From contig JAMPIV010017580.1 in the NCBI GenBank assembly GCA_024509875.1, positions 145,371-209,370 of the forward strand: a DNA stretch of 64,000 nucleotides, written 5' to 3'. This stretch comes from Oreohelix idahoensis (Eukaryota; Mollusca; Gastropoda; Stylommatophora; Oreohelicidae). A program made the position numbers and the translations under genes. The notes beneath the pieces are model-generated. The model saw only the letters and a list, made by a program, of their open reading frames with translations, had not been told where the DNA came from and searched no databases. Shown one piece after another: positions 57,532-64,000 of the stretch (position 1 is the stretch's first letter; each line of letters starts with the position of its first letter).

Positions 57532-59178
57532 ATGACATATTCAGATGGTAGCAAAGATGAGCCGCTCAGCAACATGGCAGGCCTTAAATGGCCGAGTAAG
57601 CCGGGAGCTGAATTTAACACCAAGCCCCCAACGGTGCAAGAGGTAGAAAGCATTGTCCAGAAAGCTCGGTGCAAGTCAGCTCCAGGTCCTAATGGTGTTC
57701 CATATGTTGTTTCTAAGAGATGCCCTGAGGTGCTCAAACGACTGCTGCGTTTACTGAAGAATGCGTGGAAAACCCAGCTTGTAAGCAAGGAATGGAGAAA
57801 GGCGAACGGAGTCTACATCCCGAAGGAACAAAATTCCACAGACATCAGTCAGTTTAGGCCAATCTCACTACTTAATGTGGAAAGGAAGATATTCTTCTCA
57901 GTGATGGCGAAAAGGCTCACTACATACCTCCTGGCAAATGGGTACATTGACACTACCATTCAGAAAAGAGGTATCCCAGGTACACCAGGATGTCTAAAGC
58001 ATACCACAATGATCTGGGAAGCAATCCAAAAGGCAAAGTCTGACAGAACAAACCTCCATGTAATCTGGTTGGATCTAGCAAATGCTTATGGATCCGTTCC
58101 ACACCAGATGTTGTGGCAGGCCCTAGAAATGTATCATGTTCCACAAGAGATTGCAGCAATGCTGAAGCTGTATTTTGCAGGTTTTTCTGTCAGATTTTCA
58201 ACCAGAGAGTACACAATGAAGTGGATTGGCCTTGAAGTTGGAATTGCGATGGGATGTACCATCTCTCCGATACTATTCGTGATGGCCATGCAGGTAATCC
58301 TCAATGCGGCTGAAGGAATGGCTATAGGTCCAAAGCTCGGTGGAATGTGTCACATGCCACCGCTCAAAGCATTCATGGATGACACAACAATTCTGACATC
58401 AGATGAACATCAGGCCCGGAGGATGTTAACACGCCTGGATGAACTAGTCAGCTGGTGCAGAATGAGCTTCAAACCCAAGAAGTCGAGAAGCCTATCCGTC
58501 AGGAAAGGGAAGATAGCAGAGGTCATCTTCATGGTTTCCAACCAGAGAATCCCTACTGTCATTGAGGAACCTGTTAAAAGTCTTGGCAGGGTGTACGATG
58601 CCTCATTAAAAGACTCGAAGGGAGTGCAACAGACAATAGAAATGGCAGGCAGAGGGCTACAGATCATAGACCAAAGCAGACTCCTGGGAAAATTCAAACT
58701 GTGGTGCCTCCAGTTCATGTTGATACCTAAGTTGCTGTGGCCACTGCTTATATATGAAATAAGCACAAGTACAGTGGAAGCTATAGAGCAGAAGGTCAAC
58801 AAATTCACGAGGAAATGGCTAGGGGTACCACCAGGTCTGTCAGATGTAGTTTTGTACTCCAAAAAGCCAAAACTTCTGCTTCCCTTCAAGTCAGTTGTTG
58901 AAGAGTACAAAGTTGGAAAGGCAAGGCTTGCAATGTTGCTACGCGAGTCAGCAGATGACGTGGTTAAGTCCATTCAGCCCACACTGAAAATGGGAAGGAA
59001 GTGGAGAGTGGAAGAAGCTGCTGTTGATGCTGCCCAAGAGTCGCTCAAACTGAGGGAGGTAATCGGATACACACAAACGAATAGACGGAGATTTGGTCAT
59101 GGAGACATCCGCTGGTGGTCCAAGGCATCAAAGCAGGGAGCGCAGAGACATGGTAGTTCAGGAGATACGAAGAGCTGA
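57532..59178 (+). CDS. R2-like LINE reverse transcriptase, 548 codons
   Basis: The protein contains SAPGPNGVPYVV (fingers, 49-60), FRPISLLNVERKIF (108-121), IWLDLANAYGSVPHQMLW (first catalytic Asp D181), GIAMGCTISPILF (237-249) and FMDDTTIL (281-288). The usual YADD is replaced by FMDD; both aspartates are kept. The thumb follows (SLGRVYDASL) with a conserved WLGVPP. The upstream part in the same frame (56890-57471) is broken by three stops. The start given is only the first ATG after the last stop; the true N-terminus was further upstream. The enzyme would copy LINE RNA at a cut target. Confidence 0.85.
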   Translation: MTYSDGSKDEPLSNMAGLKWPSKPGAEFNTKPPTVQEVESIVQKARCKSAPGPNGVPYVVSKRCPEVLKRLLRLLKNAWKTQLVSKEWRKANGVYIPKEQNSTDISQFRPISLLNVERKIFFSVMAKRLTTYLLANGYIDTTIQKRGIPGTPGCLKHTTMIWEAIQKAKSDRTNLHVIWLDLANAYGSVPHQMLWQALEMYHVPQEIAAMLKLYFAGFSVRFSTREYTMKWIGLEVGIAMGCTISPILFVMAMQVILNAAEGMAIGPKLGGMCHMPPLKAFMDDTTILTSDEHQARRMLTRLDELVSWCRMSFKPKKSRSLSVRKGKIAEVIFMVSNQRIPTVIEEPVKSLGRVYDASLKDSKGVQQTIEMAGRGLQIIDQSRLLGKFKLWCLQFMLIPKLLWPLLIYEISTSTVEAIEQKVNKFTRKWLGVPPGLSDVVLYSKKPKLLLPFKSVVEEYKVGKARLAMLLRESADDVVKSIQPTLKMGRKWRVEEAAVDAAQESLKLREVIGYTQTNRRRFGHGDIRWWSKASKQGAQRHGSSGDTKS

Positions 59179-59179
59179 G

Positions 59180-59650
59180 AATGATAAGAGGTTGCAAAAA
59201 GTAGTGCAGCAGGCCCAACAAGGCCAATGAACTACATGGGAAGGAGCCCTGCAGAGGTCCTTGACATGGAATGATTTATGGCATATGGCACCTCTTAGGC
59301 TCAGCTTCGTTGTTAGATCAATGTATGACCTGCTGCCGTCGGCCACAAACCTTGTGAGATGGGGAAAGTCGGATGATGAGCAGTGCCCCCTGTGCCAGGG
59401 GAGGCAGACACTTGAACACGTACTCTCTGCGTATAAGGTGTCATTAGGGCAAGGGCGATACACTTGGCGCCACAACAAAGTGCTAAATGAGCTTGCTGCG
59501 ACAATAGACCTGGCAAGGATGAAGGCGAATAGCAAAGCCAGGCTGAGCACCACAAATACATACTTTCTGAGGGCAGGAAAGTCAGCACAACCCAAACCGA
59601 GTAAACCAGGTAGCAGTTTACCATTTCTTCTTGACTGTGCAAACGACTGA
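59180..59650 (+). pseudogene. R2-like LINE linker and zinc knuckle
   Basis: Continuing in the shifted frame, 59261-59650 reads LSFVVRSMYDLLPSATNLVR, then C42, C45 and H53 in CPLCQGRQTLEHVLSAYK. The fourth ligand of this CCHC knuckle is Tyr (residue 58) instead of Cys. A stop at 59648 separates it from the endonuclease. Confidence 0.75.
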
Positions 59651-59653
59651 GAG

Positions 59654-60049
59654 ATGGGAGTAGACCTACCTGGACGAGGGGCATATCCAGAAAGTATCAT
59701 AAAATCGCGGAGACGGCCGGATATAATGCTTCATTCTTCAGCATCGCTTCAGGTTATACTGATTGAACTGACCGTGCCATTTGAATCCAGATTGGACGAG
59801 CAACATTCGTTCAAAGCGGCCAAATATAATGATCTGGCCGCGGATCTGAGACACGATAGGTTCACTGCAAGCGTCCTGGCTGTTGAGGTGGGCGCAAGAG
59901 GGCTCGTGGTTGCATCAGTGTATGATTTATTGAAACTGTTGGGGCTGAGGGGACAGTCGAGAACAAGGGCACTGAAGAGGCTTAGTGAAACTGCCGAAAA
60001 GGCATCGTGCTGGCTGTGGAACAACCGCAATGGGCTATGGAAAGCGTGA
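59654..60049 (+). pseudogene. R2-like LINE restriction-like endonuclease
   Basis: The frame has RRRPDIM (D23) and, 15 residues later, IELTVPFE (E38 and E44), followed by KAAKYNDLAADL. This is the PD-(D/E)xK pattern of the R2-type endonuclease that nicks the target for primed reverse transcription. The C-terminal SWLWNNR-like end is present (CWLWNNRNGLWKA). It starts right after the stop at 59648. Confidence 0.82.
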
Positions 60050-60050
60050 C

Positions 60051-60574
60051 AGTAAACTCTGCGGTACAGAAAACACCAGGAATTTTTTCTAAGTCCACAG
60101 TACGTTGAGTTTTTTTTTTCATTGTACTGATGAAAGGGTTGTGACTGACGAGCAACAGGCGGTGTATTTTATAAGAGGTGTTAGGCACAGAATTTCAGTT
60201 GCATGAGCGCCGTGGCTAGCCTCGTCGGCTTCGCGCAGGTGTATCCGTGTCTGTCCCTAGTTGTGTGCGACGGAACGAACGGAGTAATTTGTCTTCTCTT
60301 TGTTACTTTCACAATTGCCTCCACGGCTGGCGGAGTTGTGGATTTTAAAGTTGCTACCGGAGTGAAATGGGTTTCATTTTCCATACAAGACAACAGGAGG
60401 CTGAGACACTTGGTAGTTCATGACCCATGTGGGCCCGCCCACCTTAGAGTGTAAAGGAGTAATACTGGGCCGAAAACACTTGCCCGATGGGGGGACTACT
60501 TATGATGATCAGATTGCCTCCTGTTGTATCGCTCTGTAAAGAGTTTCCTATCATCATCTTCTTATAAATATATA
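60051..60574 (+). other. Probable LINE 3' untranslated region
   Basis: It follows the endonuclease stop at 60049. An 83-codon frame (60203-60454) ends VVHDPCGPAHLRV, but its status is unclear. No poly(A) tail or target duplication was identified. Confidence 0.35.
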
Positions 60575-63579
<3,005 letters not shown>

Positions 63580-63680
63580 GCTTACCCCCTCAGGAACCCA
63601 AGTGAGGGCGCCTGTAGTGGTAATTCTGTTGTTTTTTTGCATTCGTAGGACATGACCGATATAAATGACCATCGTCATTT
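63580..63680 (-). pseudogene. Short LINE C-terminal fragment
   Basis: The minus strand reads GHVLRMQ, then ALTWVPEG, like the GHVLRM...ALTWxPEGKRKRGRPK stretch at the end of RTE-like LINE proteins (compare WTPEGKRKRGRP of the RTE at 15728). The remainder is a T-rich/A-rich run. Confidence 0.4.
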
Positions 63681-64000
63681 TTTCCTTATATAGTCCCCCG
63701 GAGACATATTTCCCTGCCTAGAGTCTTTCTCCTTTATTTGTACGATTAGTCCTTGAAAATTCTTATTCCAACTGATGTTTCATGAGTTTTCTAAGACATT
63801 TGTTTTCTCGAATGTAATTCATGCTTGTTTCTCCAATGATTTTGTTATTTCGCAACTCTCACAGCCGTATGTTAACACGTGAGATAACATTTGAATTAAA
63901 CAGACGAAGTGCTTGGAATGTATATATTCAATGATCGTAATTTCCAATAGTTAGATAATCTATTGAACGGCGCTAGCAGCCAAAGCAATTCTATATGGAT
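63681..64000. other. Unassigned DNA at the window end
   Basis: Nothing recognised. Confidence 0.35.

Larger units (their letters stand above)
56890..60050 (+). mobile_element. R2-like LINE with restriction-like endonuclease, defective
   Basis: A single plus-strand coding path runs from MSSSGGNQQRSVSTGKTLEE at 56890 to the end of the endonuclease at 60049. Three stops (57115, 57316, 57469) occur in the first 600 bases. One frameshift lies near 59130, and two stops (59227 and 59648) in the last part. The order is lysine-rich N-terminal region, reverse transcriptase, C-terminal zinc knuckle, restriction-like endonuclease, as in R2/NeSL/Hero-type non-LTR elements, which use the C-terminal enzyme instead of an AP endonuclease. 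The N-terminal DNA-binding zinc fingers expected for R2 are not seen. Confidence 0.82.

Noticed and set aside
56985..57788. 267-codon minus-strand frame
   Set aside because: It is antisense to the R2-like LINE and shows no domain.

Overview
The window looks like intergenic DNA from an animal nuclear genome and is dominated by mobile elements and tandem repeats. It contains no bacterial operons, rRNA or CRISPR. It does contain poly(A)-tailed tRNA-derived SINEs, RTE-, I-, Jockey-like and R2-like LINEs, Ty3/Gypsy elements, a Tc1 transposon, a pogo/Tigger-like MITE, a Helitron relic and many kilobases of micro- and minisatellite. The Gypsy elements with integrase before reverse transcriptase and the overall mix suit a marine invertebrate. 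A mollusc is my best guess, inferred from general knowledge and not proven. I recognise no conserved host gene; the best candidate is one signal-peptide exon with a splice donor and TATA box on the minus strand near 35.3 kb.

Layout. 1-9.6 kb: an LTR-like piece, a 33-bp minisatellite, LINE scraps, a SINE with a 12-bp target duplication, a CAGA/TAGA array and a Tigger-like MITE. 9.7-14.6 kb: 31-bp and 37-bp minisatellites either side of a dispersed repeat (called C here), then about 21 copies of a 75-bp minisatellite inside what may be a decayed DNA transposon. 15.7-25.9 kb: a three-level nest. A full-length RTE LINE (12-bp TSD) was split by a Gypsy element (5-bp TSD CGGAG), and one LTR of that element was split by a SINE (10-bp TSD). 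26-35 kb: LINE fragments, a broken gag interrupted by a LINE 3' end, SINEs and LINE RNase H tails. 35.9-40.2 kb: about 38 copies of a 37-bp repeat and long GATA arrays. 40.7-48.8 kb: a second Gypsy element (5-bp TSD GTTAC) that split a tRNA-derived SINE. 49-56.5 kb: LINE 3' ends, a Helitron helicase relic and SINE copies. 56.9-60.1 kb: an R2-like LINE with a restriction-like endonuclease. 60.6-62.1 kb: a Tc1 element. The rest is mostly unassigned.

How the parts relate. Both Gypsy elements place integrase upstream of the position of reverse transcriptase (Gmr1-like order), and their losses are complementary: the first lacks gag and protease, the second lacks reverse transcriptase and RNase H. 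Target duplications at most levels give a relative insertion order. Repeat C appears to have seeded at least two minisatellites, since their units align to neighbouring parts of its sequence. All similarity statements come from reading the sequence by eye; no database search was run.
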